From NCBI GenBank assembly GCA_009777485.1, contig WRLT01000012.1:1-64000 (forward strand): a stretch of 64,000 bases of DNA. Direction: 5' to 3'. Of the stretch, positions 57,407-64,000 are shown piece after piece. The notes beneath the pieces are model-generated. The model was not told where the DNA came from. It saw nothing but the letters and a program-made list of their open reading frames with translations, and searched no databases. Origin of the DNA: Bacillota bacterium (GTDB lineage: Bacteria; Bacillota; Clostridia; Christensenellales; Pumilibacteraceae). Every line of letters starts with the position of its first letter. Position 1 is the first letter of the stretch. The position numbers were made by a program, and so were the translations under genes.

Positions 57407-58294
57407 TTATTCGTCATATTGAGCCTCGCTTTGAATAATCTCGTTCTCTTGCATTGCTGTATCGAATAAATTATACTCCGGTTTTTCTAAAATAGCAACT
57501 ATATCTGCTTGGGTATTTTTTTTATGGTTGATTAATTCTTGCATTTGCGCTAGCTTTTCGTTGTATTCTTCTTGGGTTATGCGGTCTGTGCGTAATAAAA
57601 AGTCGCCGTAGTCTTCGCTGGTTGCCATGCCGTCGGTTGCAACATCGGCGCGTTTAAACACCTTAAAAATGGTTTTAAAAAAGATTTTAATATCCGAAAA
57701 AATGTTGATTTTTTTTACATAGGCTAAGTCAAAGGCAAACCGTTTATCCCAACTGATATTGTTGCGCCCCGAAACTTGAGCAAGCCCCGTAAGCCCCGGC
57801 CTAACCCTGTGCCGCCGTTTTATATCGTCATCCATAAATACCAAATCCTTAATAAGCTGCGGGCGCGGACCGATAATGCTCATTTTGCCGCGAAAAATAT
57901 CCCAAATCCCCGGCAGTTCGTCTAGCGACGCCGCACGTAAAAACTTGCCGAAACGCGTTAGCCTTTCTTGGTCGGGCAGCAAATTTCCTTCTGCATCGCG
58001 CCCGTCCGTCATGGTGCGGAATTTGCGCATGCGGAAAATTTTATTCTTTTTTCCGGGCCGCGCTTGCGTAAAAATTACGGGCTTGCCTAGCTTTGCGCGC
58101 ACCAACACGGCTATAAGTATAAAAAGCGGCGATAAGATAAGTAGCGCAAGACCGCTTAGCAAGATATCGTAAAAGCGTTTAAAAAACACACGGTACAGCA
58201 GTGCGGAAAGCAAAAACCAAATAAACACCGCCGAAACGGTTAAAATAAGAATACCCCACCACGCACCGGCAAGCATTTCAAAAAATTCTTTCAC
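57407..58294 (-). CDS. Initiating sugar-phosphate transferase
   Basis: The 295-residue protein has one N-terminal helix, a second re-entrant hydrophobic segment (FYDILLSGLALLILSPLFILIAV) and the bacterial sugar transferase domain: GKPVIFTQARPGK, FRMRKFRTMTD, SLDELPGIWDIFRGKMSIIGPRPQL, and RVRPGLTGLAQVSGRN. It transfers a sugar-1-phosphate onto undecaprenyl phosphate to start the repeat unit. A C-terminal extension of about 70 residues is unusual but unrecognised. GTG start with GGGAGG. Confidence 0.93.
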   Translation of the reverse strand: MKEFFEMLAGAWWGILILTVSAVFIWFLLSALLYRVFFKRFYDILLSGLALLILSPLFILIAVLVRAKLGKPVIFTQARPGKKNKIFRMRKFRTMTDGRDAEGNLLPDQERLTRFGKFLRAASLDELPGIWDIFRGKMSIIGPRPQLIKDLVFMDDDIKRRHRVRPGLTGLAQVSGRNNISWDKRFAFDLAYVKKINIFSDIKIFFKTIFKVFKRADVATDGMATSEDYGDFLLRTDRITQEEYNEKLAQMQELINHKKNTQADIVAILEKPEYNLFDTAMQENEIIQSEAQYDE

Positions 58295-58339
58295 TAAGCC
58301 CTCCCGTCAAGTATTTGCGGCCGCTTACAGCTTATGTAT

Positions 58340-58368
58340 ACTATAACACCTTAGTCTTATTAAGTCAA
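58340..58368 (-). promoter_or_regulatory. Promoter of the sugar transferase
   Basis: Minus-strand TTGACT (58368-58363), 17 bases, TATAGT (58345-58340). Confidence 0.7.
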
Positions 58369-58467
58369 ACACTTAGACGCGGCTTAGACGTTTAACGCAT
58401 AAAAAAGGCGGATTTTTTAATATTTAGCCGCGCGTTTTACTGTTAAACGATTGCAAAGTACAAAAAA

Positions 58468-58496
58468 TTGTGTTATAGTTAGATGTGGGATACTAT
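58468..58496 (+). promoter_or_regulatory. Promoter of parA
   Basis: TTGTGT (58468-58473), 17 bases, TACTAT (58491-58496), about 50 bases before the ATG. No parS-like GTTTCACGTGAAAC was found nearby. Confidence 0.55.
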
Positions 58497-58545
58497 ATAT
58501 AGTGATGTAGGGTTTACTCCCGATAAATAAAACAAAGGAACAAAT

Positions 58546-59358
58546 ATGTCAAAAATAATTGCGATTGCGAATCAAAAAGGCGGCGTCGGTAAAACCACAA
58601 CCTGCGTAAATCTTTCGGCGTACATCGCGGCGATGGGCAAAAAGGTTTTGGTAGTGGACGTTGACCCGCAAGGAAACGCCACTAGCGGGCTGGGCTTAGA
58701 AAAACGCCGCTTAGAGTTTTCGGTGTACGATGTACTGGTAGGCGACTGCGAACCGAACGAAGCCATCGAATCCACCGGTGTAAACGGCTTATATGTAATT
58801 CCGTCTAATATAGATTTGGCGGGTGCGGAAGTAGAGTTGGTAAACATGCCGAACCGTGAACATGTTTTAAAAACCGCGCTGAATCCGCTGCGTAATCATT
58901 ACGATTATATTTTTATCGACTGCCCGCCTAGCTTGGCACTTTTAACCGTAAACGCGCTAACGGCGGCGGATTCGGTTTTGATACCTATTCCCGGCGAATT
59001 TTTCGCGCTGGAAGGACTCAGTCAGCTAATGAATACCATTAAGCTGGGCAAAAAGCATTTAAACGCACAGTTAGATATCGAAGGCGTCGTTTTAACGATG
59101 TTTGACGGCAGAAGCAATTTAACCAATTCCGTTGCCGAAGAAATTTTAAAATACTTTGGCAAAAAGGTTTTCAAAACGCGTATTCCGCGCAACATCCGCT
59201 TAGGCGAAGCACCCAGCTACGGGCTTTCGATTATGCAGTTTGACCCGCGCTCTACGGGCGGCATAGCGTATCAAGCGTTGGCGGAAGAATTTTTAACGCG
59301 CAACAACGATAAATTTGAACCGCTTACAAACGTAGGGGCCTTGCGGGTAAAAATATAG
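58546..59358 (+). CDS. parA: ParA/Soj-family ATPase
   Basis: The 270-residue deviant-Walker ATPase shows KGGVGKTTTCVNL (start), VVDVDPQGNATSGLG (Walker A') and YIFIDCPPSLALLTVNAL (Walker B). It matches chromosomal Soj in size and sequence, used in origin segregation. No parB follows; the next gene, nrdG, is convergent with a two-base gap. AAAGGA precedes the ATG. An origin-proximal location is not supported by other genes here (no rnpA, gidA, dnaA). Confidence 0.92.
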   Translation: MSKIIAIANQKGGVGKTTTCVNLSAYIAAMGKKVLVVDVDPQGNATSGLGLEKRRLEFSVYDVLVGDCEPNEAIESTGVNGLYVIPSNIDLAGAEVELVNMPNREHVLKTALNPLRNHYDYIFIDCPPSLALLTVNALTAADSVLIPIPGEFFALEGLSQLMNTIKLGKKHLNAQLDIEGVVLTMFDGRSNLTNSVAEEILKYFGKKVFKTRIPRNIRLGEAPSYGLSIMQFDPRSTGGIAYQALAEEFLTRNNDKFEPLTNVGALRVKI

Positions 59359-59360
59359 TT

Positions 59361-59897
59361 TTAAACCGGATACAAAATAATTTGGTCAGACTTATTTTCG
59401 CGCATTTGCTTTAAATCTATTATCCGTTGGTTGTCGCTGCCTACAAATTTAAGCGTATGATTTTTTTGGGCGTGAATATAACGCCCGTCTACCAAAACAT
59501 CTATTAACTGTAAAAACTCCGCAGCGGCGGGGTTTTTTTTTGCCGCCTCTGTAAGCTGCTCTAACGTGTAGCCCGAATAGCACCACACACTGCCGCCCGC
59601 TTCCTTAACCGTCCGTGCAAAGGCGGCGCACTGTGCAGGGTGGCAAAACGGCTCGCCGCCCGAAAACGTAACGCCGTCTAACAGCGGATTTTTTTTATAT
59701 AAAGCCGCTAAGTCGTCTAATTTATACAGCTTGCCGCCTCCGTAGGCATGCGTGTGCGGATTTTGGCACTGCGGACATCTATGCGGACACCCTTGCGTAA
59801 AAAGCGTAAAACGCAGTCCCGTGCCGTCTACAACGGACTGCGGAACTACGCCCGATAATCGGATAGTGCTGTGTAGTAAACTTTGCCGCTCATTCAT
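59361..59897 (-). CDS. nrdG: Anaerobic ribonucleotide reductase activating protein
   Basis: NrdG is the radical-SAM enzyme that puts the glycyl radical on NrdD. The 178-residue protein has the cluster motif CPHRCPQCQNPHT (CxxxCxxC) and TFSGGEPFCHPAQ, a SAM-binding segment. It starts 12 bases after nrdD with no strong RBS, so coupling with nrdD is likely. The class III pair implies deoxynucleotide synthesis without oxygen. Confidence 0.96.
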   Translation of the reverse strand: MNERQSLLHSTIRLSGVVPQSVVDGTGLRFTLFTQGCPHRCPQCQNPHTHAYGGGKLYKLDDLAALYKKNPLLDGVTFSGGEPFCHPAQCAAFARTVKEAGGSVWCYSGYTLEQLTEAAKKNPAAAEFLQLIDVLVDGRYIHAQKNHTLKFVGSDNQRIIDLKQMRENKSDQIILYPV

Positions 59898-59909
59898 GGT
59901 TTTTTTGCG

Positions 59910-62219
59910 CTACATTTCGTGCTTAATCCGCTGACACTCCTCCGCCGCTTTGGCGTTGTTAAAGCGGTCTACCGTGCCGACTAAATAGCCCGTTATACGG
60001 CGGATACGCTCAAACGCGCCTTTTCCGTCAGAGGCACTGCGCCCGCATTTAGGGCAGGTATCCCCTATTATGCCCGTATAACCGCATACGGGGTCGCGGT
60101 CTACGGGGTGGTTAATAGACCCGTAGCCTACGTTGCTTTCTTTCATAAAGCGGATGATTTTCATAAACGCTTCTAAATTATTAGCGGTGTCGCCGTCTAA
60201 CTCGACATACGAAATATGCCCGCCGTTGGTGAGTACATGGTAGGGCGATTCGATTTTAATTTTATCATACGCCGAAAGCGGATAATGTACGGGAATATGG
60301 AATGAGTTGGTATAGTATTCTCTGTCGGTTACGCCCTCGATTTTGCCGTATTTTTGGCGGTCAAGCTTTACAAATCTGCCGCTTAATCCCTCCGCAGGCG
60401 TTGCGATTAAGGAGAAATTCATTTTCTTTTTCTCGCTTGCCTCGTCTGTAAGGCTGCGCAGCCGCCCGATAATTTCCAAACCTAAAACACGCGCCTCCTC
60501 GCTTTCGCCGTGGTGAAACCCGATAAGGCTTTTTAAGCACTCTGCCAAACCGATAAAGCCTACGGTAAGCGTGCCTTGCTTTAATACCTCGCGCACCTCG
60601 TCCTCCGCGCTCAGCTTTTCAGACCCCAGCCAAACACCCTGACCCATTAAAAACGGATAATTTTTAACCTTTTTCTTAGCTTGAATTTCAAAGCGTTCTA
60701 ACAGCTGCTCGACTACCTTATCAAATACGCGCTCTAACTGCTCGTAAAATAATTCTATATTGCCCTTTGATTTAATCGCGAGGCGCGGCAGATTAATGGA
60801 GGTAAACGACAAATTGCCGCGCCCCGTAACGATTTCGTTGCTTTTATCAAACGTGTTGGCAATTACGCGTGTTCGGCACCCCATATAAGCAATTTCGGAT
60901 TCCTTTACGCCCTCTTTATAATATTGCAGGTTAAACGGCGCGTCCAAAAACGCAAAGTTAGGAAACAGCCTTTTCGCGCTGCATTCGCACGCCAGCTTAA
61001 AAAGGTCGTAGTTCGGGTCGTTGGGATTGTAATTGACCCCTTCTTTTACTTTGAAAATCTGAATCGGGAAAATCGGCGTTTCGCCGTTGCCTAAGCCCGC
61101 CTCGGTCGCCTTTAACAAATTTTTAATTAAAATACGCGCCTCCGTAGAGGTGTCGGTGCCGTAGTTGATAGAAGAAAACGGGATTTGCGCGCCCGCGCGG
61201 GAGTGCATCGTATTTAGGTTGTGAATCAGTGCCTCCATAGCCTGATACGTCGCGCGCTCTACTTCGGCGCGCGCGTTTTTAAGCGCAAACTTCTGCGCTT
61301 TTTCTATCACCTCAGGGCTTACGCCTTTTAAGGTTAAAAGCTTTTTTTCGCGCTCGCGGTATGCGGAGGTGTCGTCTACGTTGGGCGTAAGGCTTTCTTC
61401 CTCGTTTAAGCGGCGGAAAACCTCTGCGGCAAAACGTGCGCCGTCCTCGTGCCCGCCCATAAGCTCTAAGGCTTTTCCTATATTGTCTCGGTACAAACGC
61501 GCGTAGGTTTTGGCAACACCCTTTGCTAAATCGTAATCAAACGCAGGCACGCTTTGGCCGCCGTGTTGGTCATTTTGATTAGATTGAATAGCAATACAAG
61601 CCAACGACGAATACGAAAGAATATGGTTAGGCTCGCGCAAAAATCCGTGCCCCGTAGAAAACCCGCCCGTAAAAAGCTTGTCTAAGTCTATCTGACAGCA
61701 GGTAGTGGTTAGGGTAAGAAAGTCTAAATCGTGTATATGAATGTCGCCGCTTTTGTGCATTTCGGTATGCTTGGGGTTAAGCACGCGGATTTCATAAAAC
61801 TGCTTTGCGCTTTCGGAACCGTATTTAAGCATAGTGCCCATCGCGGTGTCGCCGTCGATGTTTGCGTTTTCGCGCTTTACATCGGCCTCGCGCGCTTCCT
61901 TAAAGGTTAAATCGCCTAAGGTTTTCATAAGACGCGTCTTAGATTCGCGGATGCGCGTGCGCTCGGCGCGGTACAGCATATAATTTTTCGCGGTTAAAAC
62001 AAGCCCGTTTTTCATAAGCGTTTCTTCTACACGGTCTTGAATTTCCTCTACGGACGGCTCAGCTTTTTCGGGAAAGCTATCCACCACCTGCACGGCTAAG
62101 GTTTTTGCGCGCGCGCTGTCTTCAATCCGCGCGGCGCGTAACGCCTTGTCGATTGCATCGACAATTTTTTTTGCGTCAAACTTTACCTTTCTACCGTCGC
62201 GTTTAATAATTCGTTCCAT
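59910..62219 (-). CDS. nrdD: Anaerobic ribonucleoside-triphosphate reductase
   Basis: The 769-residue class III reductase starts at MERIIKRDGRKVKF, an ATP-cone allosteric domain (about 1-95); upstream in-frame codons lie in the leader. GGGGAGG is 14 bases before this ATG. Visible are AYMGCRTRV, a conserved Cys region, the CGYTGIIGDTCPKCG zinc site and the C-terminal glycyl-radical RRITGYLVGT (Gly near 749). It forms an operon with nrdG under a strong promoter carrying two NrdR boxes. Confidence 0.96.
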   Translation of the reverse strand: MERIIKRDGRKVKFDAKKIVDAIDKALRAARIEDSARAKTLAVQVVDSFPEKAEPSVEEIQDRVEETLMKNGLVLTAKNYMLYRAERTRIRESKTRLMKTLGDLTFKEAREADVKRENANIDGDTAMGTMLKYGSESAKQFYEIRVLNPKHTEMHKSGDIHIHDLDFLTLTTTCCQIDLDKLFTGGFSTGHGFLREPNHILSYSSLACIAIQSNQNDQHGGQSVPAFDYDLAKGVAKTYARLYRDNIGKALELMGGHEDGARFAAEVFRRLNEEESLTPNVDDTSAYREREKKLLTLKGVSPEVIEKAQKFALKNARAEVERATYQAMEALIHNLNTMHSRAGAQIPFSSINYGTDTSTEARILIKNLLKATEAGLGNGETPIFPIQIFKVKEGVNYNPNDPNYDLFKLACECSAKRLFPNFAFLDAPFNLQYYKEGVKESEIAYMGCRTRVIANTFDKSNEIVTGRGNLSFTSINLPRLAIKSKGNIELFYEQLERVFDKVVEQLLERFEIQAKKKVKNYPFLMGQGVWLGSEKLSAEDEVREVLKQGTLTVGFIGLAECLKSLIGFHHGESEEARVLGLEIIGRLRSLTDEASEKKKMNFSLIATPAEGLSGRFVKLDRQKYGKIEGVTDREYYTNSFHIPVHYPLSAYDKIKIESPYHVLTNGGHISYVELDGDTANNLEAFMKIIRFMKESNVGYGSINHPVDRDPVCGYTGIIGDTCPKCGRSASDGKGAFERIRRITGYLVGTVDRFNNAKAAEECQRIKHEM

Positions 62220-62288
62220 TGTACTTCTAAAAGCCTCCCCGAAGTTGTTTAAAAAACTTCCTTTAATAACATAAAGAAAACTGCTCAA

Positions 62289-62304
62289 AATCTATATCTA
62301 GTAG
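62289..62304 (-). promoter_or_regulatory. NrdR box 2 (downstream)
   Basis: AATCTATATCTAGTAG shares ATATCTAGT with box 1 exactly 31 bp away, the spacing of tandem NrdR boxes (consensus ACACWATATATWGTGT). A 9-bp inverted repeat (62285-62293/62306-62314) frames it. Confidence 0.65.
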
Positions 62305-62319
62305 CAGATTTTGAAATTA

Positions 62320-62335
62320 ACACAATATCTAGTTG
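62320..62335 (-). promoter_or_regulatory. NrdR box 1
   Basis: ACACAATATCTAGTTG matches the NrdR consensus at nearly every position of its left half. It lies just after the nrdD -10, so NrdR-dATP binding would block the promoter. nrdR itself is not in the window. Confidence 0.75.
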
Positions 62336-62346
62336 CGAACTACTTC

Positions 62347-62375
62347 ATTATAGTAAATATAAAACAATTTGTCAA
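62347..62375 (-). promoter_or_regulatory. nrdDG promoter
   Basis: Minus-strand TTGACA (62375-62370), 17 bases, TATAAT (62352-62347): both consensus hexamers at ideal spacing, the strongest promoter in the window. The start point falls between it and NrdR box 1. Confidence 0.85.
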
Positions 62376-62596
62376 TAGATTTTACAAAAATAAAATCAAT
62401 CTTTTTTTTAAAAATTTAGGCAAAAACGCTTGACAAAACTATTTTATCGGTATTCAAAAATACCCATAAAAATTTCGCTTTTGTTGCCTCTTTTGGCCGC
62501 AAAAGGACTCGTAAAAAAATTTTTTGACAAAATGTGATAAAAATGCTTGACAAAATATAAAACGTTATGTTACAATACAAAAAAAGGAGTTTCGAT
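62376..62596 (+). other. Divergent intergenic region nrdD / repressor gene
   Basis: Besides the promoters given separately, it holds three TTGACAAAA stretches (near 62431, 62523 and 62547), which may be alternative -35 elements or half-sites for the downstream repressor. No gene is seen in it. Confidence 0.4.
62547..62576 (+). promoter_or_regulatory. Promoter of the LexA/CI-like repressor
   Basis: TTGACA (62547-62552), 18 bases, TACAAT (62571-62576). The leader is short and includes AAAAAGGAG. Confidence 0.7.
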
Positions 62597-63214
62597 ATGA
62601 GATTTGCAACCCGTTTAAAAGAATTGCGGCGCAAACATAACCTAACACAAGTAGAGTTTGCTAAAATATTTGATATAGGCTTGGCTACCGTTGCCATGTG
62701 GGAAAGCTCGCAGCGGCGGCCGCCCGCAAAAATGCTGATGCGCATTGCCGACTATTTTAGAACAAGCGTAGATTACTTATTAGGTGTAGGCACTAAAAGT
62801 GAAGAAATTATTACCCTGCCCGTTTTGGCGGGCGTTCAGGCAGGCTTTGGCAGCTCGGTAAATGAGATTGAAAGCGGCGAATTTCAAGAAATTCCTAATT
62901 CTATTTTAGGCAGCCGCCGCGCGGACGATTTATTGGTACTGCGCGTAGAGGGCGACAGCATGTACCCTAAGTTTATAGACGGAGACCGCGTGTTGGTGTT
63001 AAAGCAAGAATCCGTAGACAGCGGCGACATCGCCATTATCTGCTATGAGGATTTTGAAAACGGCACGATTAAAAAGGTGCATTACGAAACAGGCTGTGAT
63101 TATGTGGATTTAATTCCGCTTAACCCCAAATACAGCCCCGTGCGCGTTCAGGACGAACAGCTAGAAGGTATGCGCGTAATCGGCAAGGTAATTTATTTAT
63201 TCAGGGAAATTTAA
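62597..63214 (+). CDS. XRE-S24 repressor (LexA/CI-like, self-cleaving type)
   Basis: The 205-residue product starts at the ATG at 62597 after AAGGAG. An XRE helix-turn-helix (5-60; LTQVEFAKIFDIGLATVAMWESSQ) is joined to an S24 autoprotease domain with nucleophile Ser121 (VEGDSMYPKF) and general base Lys159 (GTIKKVHY), 38 residues apart as in LexA. A cleavable Ala-Gly occurs at 78-79 or 82-83. The HTH is CI-type, unlike the winged helix of LexA, so it is either a prophage-type repressor or a stress regulator. No phage genes accompany it in the window. Confidence 0.9.
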   Translation: MRFATRLKELRRKHNLTQVEFAKIFDIGLATVAMWESSQRRPPAKMLMRIADYFRTSVDYLLGVGTKSEEIITLPVLAGVQAGFGSSVNEIESGEFQEIPNSILGSRRADDLLVLRVEGDSMYPKFIDGDRVLVLKQESVDSGDIAIICYEDFENGTIKKVHYETGCDYVDLIPLNPKYSPVRVQDEQLEGMRVIGKVIYLFREI

Positions 63215-63231
63215 TTGTATAAAAACAACAG

Positions 63232-63530
63232 AAATTCCCCTCTTTGATTGTGTGTTAAGGATTAGCCATTAAAAAATCCCCTCTTGTAGGCGCGACGCGG
63301 CGGCTTTAGCCGCAAAAACACACCGTGATTTTAGCCAAAGCGGGGAGTGAGGAACGAACGACCCATTGTAGGCGTTAGCGGACGGGGTGGAAAGAAAAGC
63401 CTATCCCCCCTAATCAGACGGGGTGGAAATAAAAACACCTTTCCACCCCGTCTGCCTGTCGGCAGCCACCCCTACAAGAGGGGAATTTTTTAATGGTTAA
63501 TTCTTTATCACATTCAATGAGGGGGAATTT
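63232..63530. repeat. MITE-like repeat element, about 299 bp
   Basis: Imperfect terminal inverted arms of about 60 bp, 63232-63290 and 63471-63530, the innermost 25 bases of which match except for one inserted T. Inside are a 15-bp perfect hairpin (63415-63429/63440-63454), direct copies of GACGGGGTGG (63381, 63417), a small CTGCC/GGCAG stem (63452-63465) and a GCGGC-TTTA-GCCGC stem. There is no open reading frame with coding character. This accounts for the gene-free stretch 63215-63539. Similar GACGGGGTGG-bearing repeats occur in gut Clostridia as I recall. Confidence 0.75.
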
Positions 63531-63539
63531 TTGGAGGGT

Positions 63540-63998
63540 TTATTTTCTATATATGATTTTGGCTTTGCAGTAGTCTTTCCATTTTTTATGCCATTTTTTG
63601 GAGTTTTTTTTGTTTGCATAAATGGTTTGGTGTTTTTCCCAATCCGCGAATGCGCTATACTCGATCATCGTTACCGAATCAGGGATAGTGATAGAGGTTA
63701 AGCCTGTGCAACCTTCAAACGCCCTACTTTCGATATCCGTTAGTTTACTACCGCTTTCAAATATAACGCTAGTTAAGTTTTTGCAATCTTTAAACGCTTT
63801 CCAACCGATTCGTCCTGCAGACTTTGGGATAGTAACAGCGGTAAAGCCTCTGCCTTCGAAAGCACTTGTTGATAATTCTGTGTCGTCGTCGATTACTAGA
63901 TGTCCTGAGTTTCGTCTTTTCTCCGCTTCTTCAGCGGCTTTTATTTTGGCTTTTATTTCGGCTTTTAAGTCTTCGATTAGACTTTCAACTTGCGGATA
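63540..63998 (-). CDS. BspA-type leucine-rich-repeat protein, C-terminal part (5' end outside window)
   Basis: The visible 152 residues run from beyond the right edge to a TAA at 63542-63540. They begin with a Lys/Glu/Ala-rich helix (EIKAKIKAAEEAEKRR), then two to three LRR_5 (BspA) repeats: STSAFEGRGFTAVTIPKSAG, GWKAFKDCKNLTSVIF, SRAFEGCTGLTSITIPDSV, and a basic KKNSKKWHKKWKDYCKAK tail. BspA repeats are typical of secreted proteins of gut and oral anaerobes. The opposite strand also has an open frame here but with no such pattern. The start and any signal peptide are not visible. Confidence 0.8.
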   Translation of the reverse strand, partial: YPQVESLIEDLKAEIKAKIKAAEEAEKRRNSGHLVIDDDTELSTSAFEGRGFTAVTIPKSAGRIGWKAFKDCKNLTSVIFESGSKLTDIESRAFEGCTGLTSITIPDSVTMIEYSAFADWEKHQTIYANKKNSKKWHKKWKDYCKAKIIYRK

Positions 63999-64000
63999 AT

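Noticed and set aside
58297-58545. parS site or replication origin beside parA
   Set aside because: No GTTTCACGTGAAAC-like sequence, DnaA-box cluster or origin-linked genes are seen.
62220-62288. N-terminal extension of NrdD
   Set aside because: It would begin in the NrdR-controlled leader; the ATP cone starts at Met 62219.
62597-63214. Prophage start marked by the CI-like repressor
   Set aside because: Flanking genes are nrdD, a repeat and a BspA protein; no integrase, attachment site or phage structural gene is visible in the window.
63215-63539. CRISPR array
   Set aside because: The repeats are inverted arms and two GACGGGGTGG copies, without regular spacing or unique spacers.
63622-63999. 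Plus-strand frame at the right edge
   Set aside because: The minus strand here encodes recognisable BspA leucine-rich repeats with a proper stop; the plus frame is its shadow.

Overview
The window reads as a chromosomal segment of a strictly anaerobic, low-to-moderate GC Bacillota (Clostridia-like) bacterium, probably an uncultured gut-type lineage. The reasons are an oxygen-sensitive class III ribonucleotide reductase (nrdDG) with a paired NrdR-box operator, AddAB instead of RecBCD, a CDP-glycerol glycerophosphotransferase, several secreted lipoproteins with Gram-positive-style signal peptides, and sigma-A type promoters (TTGACA-N17-TATAAT). I see no tRNA, rRNA or CRISPR array. Assignment below class level is not supported by what I can read.

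Layout. 1-5.4 kb: the start of a zinc-ribbon protein and a 1675-residue surface lipoprotein built from Ig-like and GLUG-type beta-helix modules, with two abutting hairpins in its leader. 5.5-14.4 kb: murG convergent with an isolated rpoB-rpoC operon; an inverted repeat lies between them and supplies the end of murG. 14.5-19.0 kb: a small XRE regulator divergent from an unknown 81-residue gene across two palindromic operators, then two paralogous lipoproteins and a secreted subtilase. 19.0-25.9 kb: a minus-strand envelope operon (Wzz-like protein, polytopic UDP-sugar dehydratase, uppP, Wzy/WaaL-like protein, ddl). 26-34 kb: glmM, a P-type ATPase with apgM, a lipoprotein and a penicillin-binding-type serine hydrolase. 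34-40 kb: DnaQ-like exonuclease with BRCT, a MarR-ABC exporter operon, a lipoprotein and a proline-rich membrane protein separated by a 143-bp foldback. 40-46 kb: addB-addA. 46-58.3 kb: a surface-polysaccharide locus (complete dTDP-L-rhamnose set, flippase, polymerase, five glycosyltransferase-type genes including a TagF-like enzyme, initiating sugar transferase). 58.5-64 kb: an orphan parA, nrdDG, a LexA/CI-like repressor, a roughly 300-bp MITE-like repeat and the end of a BspA-type leucine-rich-repeat protein.

How it fits together: most of the window serves the envelope. GlmM, MurG, Ddl and UppP feed peptidoglycan and undecaprenyl-phosphate recycling; the sugar transferase, glycosyltransferases, flippase, polymerase and Wzz-like protein would build and export a rhamnose-containing, possibly glycerol-phosphate-decorated polymer. 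The most unusual features are (i) a flippase-RfbC-RfbD triple fusion with an intact ribosome binding site at the internal RfbC start, (ii) the XRE switch beside a twin-lipoprotein/subtilase module, (iii) several promoters placing the -10 only 5-7 nt before the ATG, implying leaderless mRNAs, and (iv) three different foldback repeats, two of which overlap gene 3' ends.
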